Part shown: positions 51,739 through 59,924 of the stretch, piece after piece | How positions within the stretch are numbered: the stretch's first letter is position 1 | Layout: each line of letters starts with the position of its first letter | IMG/VR virus record: IMGVR_UViG_3300034024_000020 | Span: 1 to 64,000 of that record | Source: a virus | DNA length: 64,000 bases | Reading direction: 5' to 3' (one strand) | Notes under the pieces: generated by a model | Seen by the model: only the letters and a program-made list of their open reading frames with translations | Told to the model about the DNA's origin: nothing | Database searches by the model: none | Position numbers and translations under genes: made by a program

Positions 51739-52038
51739 ATGCACGCAGTTTGGATAGCTTATATTATTTTTGTGTTATGTATGGCATTGTGGGGTTTCTA
51801 TAAGTGTAGTTCGACATTCTATAACTTTATCCATACTCTAAAGGGCGGGAAAGTTATTCTATGTGAAGGAATTTCGTCTGCCATCAAAGGCGATGTGTGG
51901 AAATCGGCTCTACTTAGAGGTCCTATGACGGGCAAGATCACCGCCTATCGTTACTCTGCTAGTAAGATAGGTGCTCTCGATCTCAAGAGTGATGGTACTG
52001 GAGATTATTGTGGAAAGTTTGTCTGGAAGGTCATTTAA
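51739..52038 (+). CDS. Membrane-anchored small protein (99 aa)
   Basis: Hydrophobic N-terminus (4-22), then a basic strand-rich domain. Starts right after the upstream stop. Confidence 0.65.
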   Translation: MHAVWIAYIIFVLCMALWGFYKCSSTFYNFIHTLKGGKVILCEGISSAIKGDVWKSALLRGPMTGKITAYRYSASKIGALDLKSDGTGDYCGKFVWKVI

Positions 52039-52244
52039 TGGCAGACAAATTCACATGGTCGGATGTAGACGTAATCTTAAGAAAATGCGCGGAAGTCGTC
52101 TTAGAGGGTCACAGATGGGTTAAATCCGGCTGTAGAGATAAAGGTCTAAGCGGTCCGTCCAATTTTAAGATTGCTTGCATTCAATTGAGGGAGCGTCTCG
52201 ATAAAGTTATCGAAGGCGAACCTAGCAACATAGGAATGACATGA
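52038..52244 (+). CDS. Small helical protein (68 aa)
   Basis: MADKFTWSDVDVILRKCAEV. Helical, two Cys. ATG overlaps upstream TAA, end overlaps the radical SAM gene. Confidence 0.6.
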   Translation: MADKFTWSDVDVILRKCAEVVLEGHRWVKSGCRDKGLSGPSNFKIACIQLRERLDKVIEGEPSNIGMT

Positions 52245-53086
52245 AAGTAATTAAATCTGCTATAGACGAATCTGTTAACTTCGTTCAAGAGCGTGACGGG
52301 ATTTTGGAATCCCGTTACGTTCATAGACCTGGAGCAGACTATTTCGTCTGCTATCTTAGTTCACACACCGGATGTAACAAAGCCTGTCGCTTCTGTCATT
52401 TGACAGCGACGGGTCAAACTTATATGCGCGATGCTACCATCCAAGAGCTTGTCGCTCAAATGGTACCTGTTTTTGAACATAATGCTAAAACAGACAATAT
52501 TAGTGCAGTGAACATCAATTTCATGGCTAGAGGAGAGCCTTTAGCTAATATGACTTTGTTGAAGAATTGGCACGAATTTACTCTAGTTCTTCATGGTCTT
52601 TGTAAAGCTTATGGTCTAGAGTATAATATCAATATATCAACAATTATGCCAGAGGAAATGGAAGATGTCGATCTTGCTGATGTGTTTGGGTCAGAAGTCA
52701 CGTTATATTATAGCTTATACTCCCTCAAACCGAGATTTCGACGCAGATATATTCCTAAATCAATGGATCCTTACGCTGCCCTTCTTAAACTCAGAGATTG
52801 GCAGCAACGAACAGGCGGGCGAGTAGTAATTCACTTCGCTATGATCCAGGACGGTAATGATTGCTACGGTGATCATCACAACATGCTGGATTATCTACTA
52901 AAAATCGGACTGGATACTAGACTTAATCTTGTTCGGTACAACCCACCTGATCCTAAGAAAAGTAGAGAAGCTCCTAACTGGCTATCTTTATTCGAACTCT
53001 GGAAATTCGAATTTCCAGAATCTAAAATTGTATCACGCGTAGGCGAAGACGTTTATGCAAGTTGTGGGATGTTTGTAAATGGCTAA
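52241..53086 (+). CDS. Radical SAM enzyme, RlmN/Cfr-like rRNA methyltransferase
   Basis: A 281-aa protein. HTGCNKACRFCHLTATGQ near 45-62 has the CxxxCxxC cluster motif with the following aromatic as in RlmN. NINFMARGEPLAN near 88-100 fits the M(G)xGEP segment, and the end VGEDVYASCGMFVNG keeps the RlmN-type ACGQL-like catalytic Cys. RlmN methylates A2503 of 23S rRNA and tRNA; Cfr gives antibiotic resistance. The usual N-terminal RNA-binding domain (about 100 residues) is missing, so the target may differ. Confidence 0.75.
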   Translation: MKVIKSAIDESVNFVQERDGILESRYVHRPGADYFVCYLSSHTGCNKACRFCHLTATGQTYMRDATIQELVAQMVPVFEHNAKTDNISAVNINFMARGEPLANMTLLKNWHEFTLVLHGLCKAYGLEYNINISTIMPEEMEDVDLADVFGSEVTLYYSLYSLKPRFRRRYIPKSMDPYAALLKLRDWQQRTGGRVVIHFAMIQDGNDCYGDHHNMLDYLLKIGLDTRLNLVRYNPPDPKKSREAPNWLSLFELWKFEFPESKIVSRVGEDVYASCGMFVNG

Positions 53087-53489
53087 AGGTGCATTAGGAC
53101 ATGAAATTCTAAACGGGCTAGAGGGAGCTATAGCTCATGCTAAAAGACTACAAACTGAAGAGGAAGACGGCAAAAAGCCTGAAGCCACTGTAGGTGGTCC
53201 TGTTATTACCTATAAAATGAATTGTCCCGTGTGGCCGGGTTTAGGTAAGCTTTCCGAAGAAATGGGAGAGCTAGGAGTAGAATTTGGAAAGTTGATTGTC
53301 AACGGTGGAAACCCAAATTATTGGGATGACAGAGACTTATTGGACGGAATCCATAATGAAACCGCCGATGTTCTAGCTGCTGTAGCTTTTTTCATTGAAC
53401 AGAATCAGCTACTAGATGAAAATCGCATTACGGAACGAGCACAGAGAAAGCTAGAAAAATTCCGACACTGGCGAGACACCAAACAGTAA
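53079..53489 (+). CDS. MazG-like nucleotide pyrophosphohydrolase (136 aa)
   Basis: KLSEEMGELGVEFGKL near 58-73 (ExxE) and NETADVLAAVAFFIEQ near 92-107 (ExxxD) fit the MazG helical fold. Second such gene in the window; little similarity to 23628 beyond the motif. Confidence 0.72.
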   Translation: MAKGALGHEILNGLEGAIAHAKRLQTEEEDGKKPEATVGGPVITYKMNCPVWPGLGKLSEEMGELGVEFGKLIVNGGNPNYWDDRDLLDGIHNETADVLAAVAFFIEQNQLLDENRITERAQRKLEKFRHWRDTKQ

Positions 53490-53521
53490 AGCTATTTTCA
53501 CCGATAACGGAAAAATAGTTC

Positions 53522-53550
53522 TTGACATGTGCCCCCATTATGTGTATAAT
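53522..53550 (+). promoter_or_regulatory. Phage promoter
   Basis: ATAGTTC, TTGACA (53522-53527), 17 bp, TATAAT (53545-53550), GGG. Confidence 0.93.
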
Positions 53551-53580
53551 GGGTGTTCAATCAGCAAGGAGAATATAAAA

Positions 53581-53952
53581 TTGGCTTGGGACGATAACAA
53601 GAAGGCTTTGGCAGTAAAACTCTATCAGGAGAAAGAGCCTACGCCGGAGAACTCAATAGAAATCGTTAAAGAGATTGCCGACGAGATCGGTGAATCTGTT
53701 AACGGTGTTCGAATGATTCTCACGAAAGCAAATGTTTACATTAAGAAGGCGGATGCACCTAAGGCTGCTTCCGGCGCAAAGAGTAGTGGCTCGGGTGGAA
53801 CTCGAGTTAGTAAGGACGCTGCACATCAACAGCTAACCGCAGCAATCGAGGCTCACGGCCAGACTGCTGATAGCGAAATCATCTCTAAGATGACAGGTAA
53901 GGCAGCGTTGCACTTTGCAGCGATTCTTACTGCAATTCCCACAGCGGAATAA
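53581..53952 (+). CDS. HTH-family protein (123 aa)
   Basis: TTG start after AAGGAG. ESVNGVRMILTKANVYIKK near 39-57 parallels the RSVIAKLxxxGVY segment of the HTH paralogs; Ala/Ser-rich middle, acidic helical end. A single-gene transcript with its own promoter and terminator. Confidence 0.65.
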   Translation: MAWDDNKKALAVKLYQEKEPTPENSIEIVKEIADEIGESVNGVRMILTKANVYIKKADAPKAASGAKSSGSGGTRVSKDAAHQQLTAAIEAHGQTADSEIISKMTGKAALHFAAILTAIPTAE

Positions 53953-53957
53953 AAATA

Positions 53958-53988
53958 AGGCGGCCCGACTAGTTTCGGGTCGCCTATT
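53958..53988 (+). terminator. Intrinsic terminator
   Basis: AGGCGGCCCGA, loop CTAGTT, TCGGGTCGCCT. Weak T-run (ATTCC). Confidence 0.7.
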
Positions 53989-54024
53989 CCTGTTTAAGGT
54001 AAGCCAACCTGCTCAGGAGTAAAA

Positions 54025-54300
54025 GTGACTAAAGATGAGTTTATTAGTCGAGTAAGAGAGTTCGGTGATGCAATTATCACCTATAGAAGCCCGGAGTCTA
54101 AGAAGCTGAAGTACAATGTTTGTACTTTAGATTTTAACACTCCATATATCAAAAGCAAGCAGAATAGAGCTAAAGAGAGTGACGAAACTACTCTTCTTTT
54201 CTGCTGGGACGTAGATTCCTTTAGACTTCTGAGACATAGCAATGTAACTCGTGTTGAGCCACTTGCTAGTGCCTTGAAGGAAGGGTCTAATGTCAGATGA
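54025..54300 (+). CDS. Unknown protein (91 aa)
   Basis: GTG after CAGGAG. MTKDEFISRVREFGDAIITY then strands. Overlaps the PC4-like gene, so they may function together. Confidence 0.65.
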   Translation: MTKDEFISRVREFGDAIITYRSPESKKLKYNVCTLDFNTPYIKSKQNRAKESDETTLLFCWDVDSFRLLRHSNVTRVEPLASALKEGSNVR

Positions 54301-54610
54301 AGTATTTAGTAGAATAGTTCATCAGACTGATGATAAGCAAATAAGATTAACAATCAATGAATTCAGGGGTGTGGAATATATGCACCTCAGAGAATATTAT
54401 CAAGATTTTGAGGAAAATTGGTGCCCTTCTAAAAAGGGAGTAGCTATGCCTCTTGATCTGAATAACAGCAGAGAACTGTTTGCGGGATTAGTAGAAATTC
54501 TATCCCTAGCAGAGAGTAAAGACGTCATTTTAGAGCACTTTGAAGAGCTCATTAGGAACACTTATCCAGATGAAGAACTTTCTAGATTACGCGAGCAAAA
54601 AGTATCATGA
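54290..54610 (+). CDS. PC4/p15-like ssDNA-binding protein (106 aa)
   Basis: IRLTINEFRGVEYMHLREYY near 18-37 and CPSKKGVAMPLD near 44-55 are the PC4 core (VRxxxFxGKxxxDIREYY, PxKKGIxL). PC4-type proteins bind single-stranded DNA and occur in T5-like and other phages. Its place before ligase, helicase and polymerase fits replication, recombination or late transcription. Confidence 0.78.
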   Translation: MSDEVFSRIVHQTDDKQIRLTINEFRGVEYMHLREYYQDFEENWCPSKKGVAMPLDLNNSRELFAGLVEILSLAESKDVILEHFEELIRNTYPDEELSRLREQKVS

Positions 54611-55505
54611 GGGTAACCCCATCATACCTGATGACGTGTTTGATCGTCTAGCAGAGACACATGGATATGAAGATGTGGGTCACAGCGTTCAACACGGTGT
54701 GGCTCACTACTTTCCGATGTGGTCACTCAAGAAGTGCTATGTTGGTGAGAAACCAATCGTCCTAGTTGGCGATACTATCGAAACCCCCAAACTCGACGGA
54801 GCTGCTATCTCTTTACTTTACGTAGAGGGACAATTAGTCATGGCCTTAACACGTGGAAACGGTAAACGCGGTGAGGACATAACAGATAAAATCAAATTAC
54901 TAGTAGAGTCTTTTATACCGACATACGAGCCTATAATTCAAATTATAGGTGAAATAGCTGCTAAAAAGACTATTCCTAATGCTAGGAATTATGCAGCTGG
55001 AGCTTTAAACCTCAAAGATATAGAAGAATTCAAAACCAGAGAAGTTACCTTTATTGCTTACGGTTTGCAAGTTTCTGAAAATAAATCTGGTTGTTCAGAA
55101 ACTTATGTACAAGATATGCAATCCCTTAGCAATATGGGTTTTAACACAGTTTTAGATGGAGAATGGAATGAATACCCGCAAGATGGCCGCGTTTATCGGC
55201 TCAATTCAAATCAAGCCTACGATAGGGCTGGTTATACTAGTTCTCACCCTCGCGGAGCCTTTGCTCTCAAAGTACGGCCACAAGGAGTTAGCACAACTCT
55301 CAAAGGAGTTGAATGGCAAGTTGGAAGGACTGGCACTGTTAATCCGGTAGCCATCTTAGAGCCTGTTAAAGTAGGGGACGCCATGGTAAGTCGTGCAACC
55401 CTACACAATATGAAGTATATTGAAGAGCTAGGCCTGGAGATAGGATGCGAAGTAGAGATTATTCGCTCGGGGGAAATCATACCTCGAGTTGTAAGGAGAT
55501 TATAA
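54570..55505 (+). CDS. ligA-N: NAD-dependent DNA ligase, N-terminal part
   Basis: About 311 aa from the ATG at 54570. MKNFLDYASKKYHEGNPIIP-D is the end of an NMN-binding Ia domain; KLDGAAISL holds the adenylated Lys (KxDGxA); RGNGKRGEDIT, GEIAAKK and ALKVRPQG are further nucleotidyltransferase motifs; WQVGRTGTVNPVAILEPV and VSRATLHNMKYIEEL start the OB domain. It stops where zinc finger, HhH and BRCT should follow; these lie in the separate gene at 56612. Confidence 0.9.
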   Translation: MKNFLDYASKKYHEGNPIIPDDVFDRLAETHGYEDVGHSVQHGVAHYFPMWSLKKCYVGEKPIVLVGDTIETPKLDGAAISLLYVEGQLVMALTRGNGKRGEDITDKIKLLVESFIPTYEPIIQIIGEIAAKKTIPNARNYAAGALNLKDIEEFKTREVTFIAYGLQVSENKSGCSETYVQDMQSLSNMGFNTVLDGEWNEYPQDGRVYRLNSNQAYDRAGYTSSHPRGAFALKVRPQGVSTTLKGVEWQVGRTGTVNPVAILEPVKVGDAMVSRATLHNMKYIEELGLEIGCEVEIIRSGEIIPRVVRRL

Positions 55506-55699
55506 TGAGAGCAATTAGAGACAGATTTGTAGGCTTCTTCGGACCTAGAGAAACTGATATGCCGCTGAAGGTTCGTCAAGCAATGGACCGTTTAGATGTA
55601 TTAGCCACATGGCAAGAGCCAGATGCGGTTATAACTGTCAGAGCGGGAGATATTAACACCGTATTATCTTTCCTGAAGAAGATTGAAAGAAGCATATAA
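55505..55699 (+). CDS. Small unknown protein (64 aa)
   Basis: MRAIRDRFVGFFGPRETDMP; start chosen at the ATG overlapping the ligase stop. One of four genes between the ligase halves. Confidence 0.6.
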   Translation: MRAIRDRFVGFFGPRETDMPLKVRQAMDRLDVLATWQEPDAVITVRAGDINTVLSFLKKIERSI

Positions 55700-55956
55700 T
55701 GTATACCCATTTGCGAGAAATTTCAGGAAAAGCAGCTGATATTTATATCAATTTAGCTGGCATAAGCGATGATGAAGTAGCCATTGGACGAGACGATCTA
55801 ATGGAGCTTCTAGAATTAATTGCTGACGGAGCAGAGCAATCTGTAGAAATCGAGGAATTGAAATCTAAGATGGAAACCAGCGACGAAGAATTGAAGTCTC
55901 TGTATGAAGAGAACGAGGCTTTAAGACGTAAAGCTGACACGTTAAAGAGGGTATAA
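55699..55956 (+). CDS. Acidic coiled-coil protein (85 aa)
   Basis: C-terminal coiled coil (EELKSLYEENEALRRKAD). Coupled to both neighbours. Confidence 0.6.
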   Translation: MYTHLREISGKAADIYINLAGISDDEVAIGRDDLMELLELIADGAEQSVEIEELKSKMETSDEELKSLYEENEALRRKADTLKRV

Positions 55957-56336
55957 TGCACTTAACTATTTGGACTGCGACCGGATGCTCCTTTTGCGAA
56001 CCTATGAAGCGTATAGCAGAGGATGTAGCACGCACTATTGGTTGGGAATATAATTCGGTAAATCTAGATCAAAGTAATAGAGATCTTTTCAGAGAGTGGG
56101 GTATTACTGGAGTTCCCACTATAACTATTGTTGAAAATAGAGAAGAAGTTGCTCGTGTAACGGGTTCTATGACTCGACGTCAGTTGGAGACAGAAATTGA
56201 GCGGCATCTACAACGAGACGTATTTTCTGAACAACCCGGAGAAGAGCCAACTTCCAGCAGTTCTGTACTGCGTAATTCTGGTGAACAAGAAAACCCAGAA
56301 CAGGGAGTGCATCAAGATAGGGATTGCGCAGGGTAA
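55956..56336 (+). CDS. Thioredoxin/glutaredoxin-like protein
   Basis: TATGCSFCEPMKR near 8-20 holds a CxxC redox pair and GVPTITIV near 53-60 the cis-Pro. A 75-residue thioredoxin fold followed by a polar tail that overlaps the next gene. Could reduce ribonucleotide reductase or other phage enzymes. Confidence 0.8.
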   Translation: MHLTIWTATGCSFCEPMKRIAEDVARTIGWEYNSVNLDQSNRDLFREWGITGVPTITIVENREEVARVTGSMTRRQLETEIERHLQRDVFSEQPGEEPTSSSSVLRNSGEQENPEQGVHQDRDCAG

Positions 56337-56562
56337 AAATTGGAAAGATGTAATTAAGAGGTCAGCAGGATTCAAAGGATACGAAATACGTATCCAGAAA
56401 GTTGTACCAGGACCTCTTGAGGAAATATATCATCTAGAACAATATCTGCACGAATTGTGGGCACATAAAAAATACAAATCTGCCTGGAAGTTTGGTGGTC
56501 ATACTGAGCTATTTGAGATTGACGCCGAAATCATTCGTAGCGTCCCAGAAAAAAGTTCTTGA
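56197..56562 (+). CDS. GIY-YIG-like endonuclease (T5orf172/MUG113 type)
   Basis: TTG start after GGAG, about 121 aa. YCVILVNKKTQNRECIKIGI near 29-48 fits the two strands of this branch (usual form Y-V-I...I-K-I-G-x-T), followed by a helix with Arg (VIKRS) and a distal Glu (LEEIYHLEQYLH). Such nucleases include homing types. Its place between the two ligase halves suggests it could have invaded the ligase gene. Confidence 0.6.
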   Translation: MSGIYNETYFLNNPEKSQLPAVLYCVILVNKKTQNRECIKIGIAQGKNWKDVIKRSAGFKGYEIRIQKVVPGPLEEIYHLEQYLHELWAHKKYKSAWKFGGHTELFEIDAEIIRSVPEKSS

Positions 56563-56587
56563 CAATGACCCCAAAACCCGATATAAT
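56559..56587 (+). promoter_or_regulatory. Phage promoter of the ligase C-terminal gene
   Basis: AAAAGTTC, TTGACA (56559-56564), 17 bp, TATAAT (56582-56587). Confidence 0.93.
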
Positions 56588-56611
56588 GGTTTCATCAAGA
56601 CGAGAGAAGCA

Positions 56612-57361
56612 ATGATCATCACACCTCCTACGAACTGTCCGAGTTGTGACTCAAATCTTATCTGGTCCAACGATACCCTCTATTGTGTAAATTCTGATTG
56701 CCCTGCTCAAGCGTCGAAGCAAGTTCAACACTTTGCCCAGACTCTTAAGATTAAGGGTTTAGGACCTTCCACAATTGAGAAACTCTTACTTCAGAACATA
56801 GAAGAAATCTATGAGATGGAACTAGAGTATATGACCTCTATGCTAGGGTCAGAAAAGCTGGCAATTAAGCTGTTTAATGAAATTGAAAGATCTAAACAAG
56901 AGCCGCTTAATACAGTCTTACCTGCATTTGGCATTTCGTTGATTGGAAAATCAGCGACTGACAAGCTTTCATCGGTAGTTTCGTCAATATTCGATATTGA
57001 CGAGAATGCTTGTAAGAAAGCGGGTCTGGGTCCTAAAGCTACTGAGAACTTAATGGATTGGATGGAAACTCAATTCGAAAGATATTGTGATCTTCCATTT
57101 AGCTATGAGTTTATCAGAAATTCCCCTTCTATGAAAAGCGTAGGCATAATCTGCATTACGGGCAAACTAAATAGTTTCAAAACTAAAGCAGAAGCTGCTG
57201 AAGCTTTGAAAAAGAAGGGTTTTACAGTAAAGGATAGTCTAACTAAAGATGTGACTATACTTGTAAATGAGAGCGGAAAAGAAACCGCTAAAACCATCAA
57301 GGCCGCCGAGAACGGCGTTCTTATCATCAACAACCTAAAAGAATATTTGGAGACTATATAA
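56612..57361 (+). CDS. ligA-C: NAD-dependent DNA ligase, C-terminal part
   Basis: A 249-aa protein from ATG 56612 (after GAGAGAAG). Zinc finger CPSC...CVNSDCPAQ near 9-33, helix-hairpin-helix repeats (KIKGLGPSTIEKLL, GISLIGKSATDKL, AGLGPKATENL), then a BRCT domain (SVGIICITGKLNSFKTKAEA ... ITILVNESGKETAKTIKAAE). It supplies exactly the domains the 54570 protein lacks, so the two probably assemble. Own promoter, so the dose may be set separately. Confidence 0.9.
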   Translation: MIITPPTNCPSCDSNLIWSNDTLYCVNSDCPAQASKQVQHFAQTLKIKGLGPSTIEKLLLQNIEEIYEMELEYMTSMLGSEKLAIKLFNEIERSKQEPLNTVLPAFGISLIGKSATDKLSSVVSSIFDIDENACKKAGLGPKATENLMDWMETQFERYCDLPFSYEFIRNSPSMKSVGIICITGKLNSFKTKAEAAEALKKKGFTVKDSLTKDVTILVNESGKETAKTIKAAENGVLIINNLKEYLETI

Positions 57362-58101
57362 TGACACTTCCTAAGTGGACTGATGAGCGCACCGCTCAGC
57401 TTCGTGATCTCGTTGGCAGCGAGGAGCCCGTAACTAAGGCTACCGTAGACCGTGTAGCAGAGGAAATGGAGACTTCTAGCCGTTCCGTCGCTTCTAAGCT
57501 TCGTAAGCTTGGTGTCGAGGTAGAACTAGCATCGCAGGCGCCACGTGCGTTCAGCGACGAGCAGGCTGAAGAGCTAGCTCAGTTCGTCCGTGAAAATGAG
57601 GGTGAGCTTACTTATGCTCAGATCGCAGAGCAGTTTAACGGTGGTAGCTTCACCGCTAAGCAGATTCAGGGTAAGATCCTAAGCATGGAGCTTACTGATG
57701 CGGTTGCCCCAACTCCTAAGCCGGAGAGCACCAAGACCTACACCGATGAAGAGGAGGCTGAGGTCGTCCGTCTAATCGGTGAGAACGCTTTCGTCGAGGA
57801 TATCGCTAGTGCGCTAGATCGTACCGTTCCTTCTATCCGTGGTAAGGCTCTTAGCCTTCTTCGTGGTGGTCAGATCGCAGCGATGCCAAAGCAGCGTGAC
57901 GTTAAGGGTCAGGCACCTGACCAGTTCGAGGAGCTCGGAGATGTTTCAACTCTTACCGTTGAGCAGATCGCAGAGCGTCTTGGAAAGACCGAGCGCGGTG
58001 TAAAGACCATGCTAACCCGTCGCGGTGTAACCGCAGCGGACTACGACGGGGCAGCTCGTCGTGAGAAGGCTCAGGCAGCAGCCGCAGCAACCACTGCGTA
58101 A
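57361..58101 (+). CDS. Three-repeat GcrA/Myb-like HTH protein (246 aa)
   Basis: Three related units: WTDERTAQLRDLV...SSRSVASKLRKLGV (about 5-53), FSDEQAEELAQFV...TAKQIQGKILSMEL (about 62-108), YTDEEEAEVVRLI...TVPSIRGKALSLL (about 121-166), and a fourth partial TVEQIAERLGKTERGVKTML. Each fits W/F-T/S-D-E...L...R-S/A-V-x-x-K. Codon use is more GC-rich and regular than in its neighbours, as expected for high expression. Probably a DNA-binding or nucleoid-like protein. Confidence 0.8.
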   Translation: MTLPKWTDERTAQLRDLVGSEEPVTKATVDRVAEEMETSSRSVASKLRKLGVEVELASQAPRAFSDEQAEELAQFVRENEGELTYAQIAEQFNGGSFTAKQIQGKILSMELTDAVAPTPKPESTKTYTDEEEAEVVRLIGENAFVEDIASALDRTVPSIRGKALSLLRGGQIAAMPKQRDVKGQAPDQFEELGDVSTLTVEQIAERLGKTERGVKTMLTRRGVTAADYDGAARREKAQAAAAATTA

Positions 58102-58125
58102 ACGCCTCCTTCTTGGAAAATGTAA

Positions 58126-58162
58126 GGGCGGGGAAACGGTAAACGTTTCCCTGCCCAATTTT
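58126..58162 (+). terminator. Intrinsic terminator
   Basis: GGGCGGGGAAACG, loop GTAAA, CGTTTCCCTGCCC, then AATTTTG. Confidence 0.75.
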
Positions 58163-58176
58163 GCTGGAGAAAGCAA

Positions 58177-58314
58177 ATGATTAATTTATGGCGTGAGTTA
58201 TTCCGCATAGAAAACAATAATCTCGGTCTTCGTATAGAAGTGAAGATTACTCCTGAAATAACAGAGAGCTGGGAAGAGCTCGTAGAAGCCTGGAACGAGC
58301 TATTTAAGAAATAA
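58177..58314 (+). CDS. Small unknown protein (45 aa)
   Basis: GGAGAAAGCAA before the ATG; MINLWRELFRIENNNLGLRI. Precedes the helicase. Confidence 0.6.
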   Translation: MINLWRELFRIENNNLGLRIEVKITPEITESWEELVEAWNELFKK

Positions 58315-58327
58315 TATGGAGTAAATA

Positions 58328-59740
58328 GTGAACCTAGCTAGCGCACTTATAAAACAAGTATTGGAGCAAGAAGACTTTGATACTTGGTCAAATGTGCGTA
58401 AGCATTATCTGCCTAGTGAGTATCATCAACTATTTGACATAATCAGCAAACACACTGATTCCTATCACAAGCTACCAACGCTAGAGGAATTGAAGTTTGA
58501 AATACGTGATAACGCTACGCTCGAAAAGGTTTATGCACTAGAAACAGGTGAGGAGATAGAGGCTGAGCCCTTTCTTCTCTTAGACTACTTAAAAAATGAG
58601 TACACTCAAAAGGAGTTCTTATTTCAAGTAGATAGACTTATTGATAGGTCTTTAGCTTTTGAAACAGCCGAAGAGACCATCAAGTCTATTCAAGAGATTG
58701 CTATCGACCTTGAGAATAAGGTTGATATTACTGATCCTGCTGAAAACATGCAGAAGATCAGCTTATTTGAAAGTGACGAAGACCTAGGAGCTCGGGTAAC
58801 TCTAGGTCTTAATTCCGATTTCGATAGTCAGTATCCTATTGCGGTTACTGACTACATCATGCTTGGTGGGCCTAAGGGTGCTGGTAAGTCTATTACATGT
58901 AACAATGTAGGTAGGCACATAATCGAAGTCAAGCAGAAAGTAGCACTTTACTTCTCTATTGAGATGGAGGCGATTGAGGTATTGCAGCGTGATGCTGCTC
59001 TAGCCACAAAGATTCCTTTCAACAAGATTAGAAATAAGAACCTATCAGTAGTAGAATGGGAAAAGATCGTCGAGTACTGGGGTACTCGATTTAAGAATTC
59101 AGAAGGTCACGTAGCTGCTTACAAGCAGCATCATGATTTCAACAGATTCCACACAGCTATTTCCAAAGAAGAGCTGTCTGGTGCCTATCTTGATATCATC
59201 TATGATCCTAATCTAACCTTGACTCGTATTAGAAACGAGGTCCAGAAAAGATTGGCTCAAGGTGTCGAAATTGGCATCATTATTGTAGACTATATCAACC
59301 AGGTGAAACTGAATGACAACAGTAAAGTTGGTGATAAACAGTATGAGTGGAAAGAGCAGATCAACATCAGTACTGGTTTAAGACGTTTGGCACAGGAGCT
59401 AAGAATTCCTGTATTCAGTCCTTACCAAATGGATGCCGATGGAAAAGCAAGATTTGCTCGGGGTATCCTTGATGCGCCGACCGTCGTAATTAAGCTCATA
59501 AAGTTTCCGCAAGCGGACGCAATCATGGGCTTTGAAATTGAAAAGATGCGACACGCTCCTGATGAACTCGTAGTTATCTCTAGAATGGACTGGAATTGCT
59601 TACAGATCGGACCAGAGAATGGGGAATTACCCGAGCCTGAAGTAGAAGAGGATGAACATCCTAAAGCTACTTTTGGAAGGAAGAAGCAAAGTAGTAGCAA
59701 ACCAACTGGTGAAAGCATCTATGACGATCCACCCTTCTAG
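58328..59740 (+). CDS. DnaB-type replicative helicase (470 aa)
   Basis: GTG start. Walker A GGPKGAGKSITCN near 180-192, Walker B IGIIIVDYINQVK near 317-329, and the helicase block GLRRLAQELRIPVFSPYQMD. The N-terminal 150 residues are helical as in the DnaB N-domain. It unwinds DNA 5'-3' at the fork, working with the primase two genes downstream. Ends at TAG. Confidence 0.9.
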   Translation: MNLASALIKQVLEQEDFDTWSNVRKHYLPSEYHQLFDIISKHTDSYHKLPTLEELKFEIRDNATLEKVYALETGEEIEAEPFLLLDYLKNEYTQKEFLFQVDRLIDRSLAFETAEETIKSIQEIAIDLENKVDITDPAENMQKISLFESDEDLGARVTLGLNSDFDSQYPIAVTDYIMLGGPKGAGKSITCNNVGRHIIEVKQKVALYFSIEMEAIEVLQRDAALATKIPFNKIRNKNLSVVEWEKIVEYWGTRFKNSEGHVAAYKQHHDFNRFHTAISKEELSGAYLDIIYDPNLTLTRIRNEVQKRLAQGVEIGIIIVDYINQVKLNDNSKVGDKQYEWKEQINISTGLRRLAQELRIPVFSPYQMDADGKARFARGILDAPTVVIKLIKFPQADAIMGFEIEKMRHAPDELVVISRMDWNCLQIGPENGELPEPEVEEDEHPKATFGRKKQSSSKPTGESIYDDPPF

Positions 59741-59924
59741 TTTTGATAGGGGATACTACGCTGCGGGTGACGAAATAATGAACTGGCTCAATTCTTTGGA
59801 TAGTGGGGGCATGACAACTAAAGAATTGAGATCGGTTCTAAACGTGAAAATTTTGGAGATGACACCATATGCAAGTAGAAGATCTATTGAGTCGTCACAA
59901 GATTTCCTACACGCTGAGTGGTAA
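59721..59924 (+). CDS. Small unknown protein (67 aa)
   Basis: MTIHPSSFDRGYYAAGDEIM; overlaps helicase and primase. Possible helper of one of them. Confidence 0.55.
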   Translation: MTIHPSSFDRGYYAAGDEIMNWLNSLDSGGMTTKELRSVLNVKILEMTPYASRRSIESSQDFLHAEW

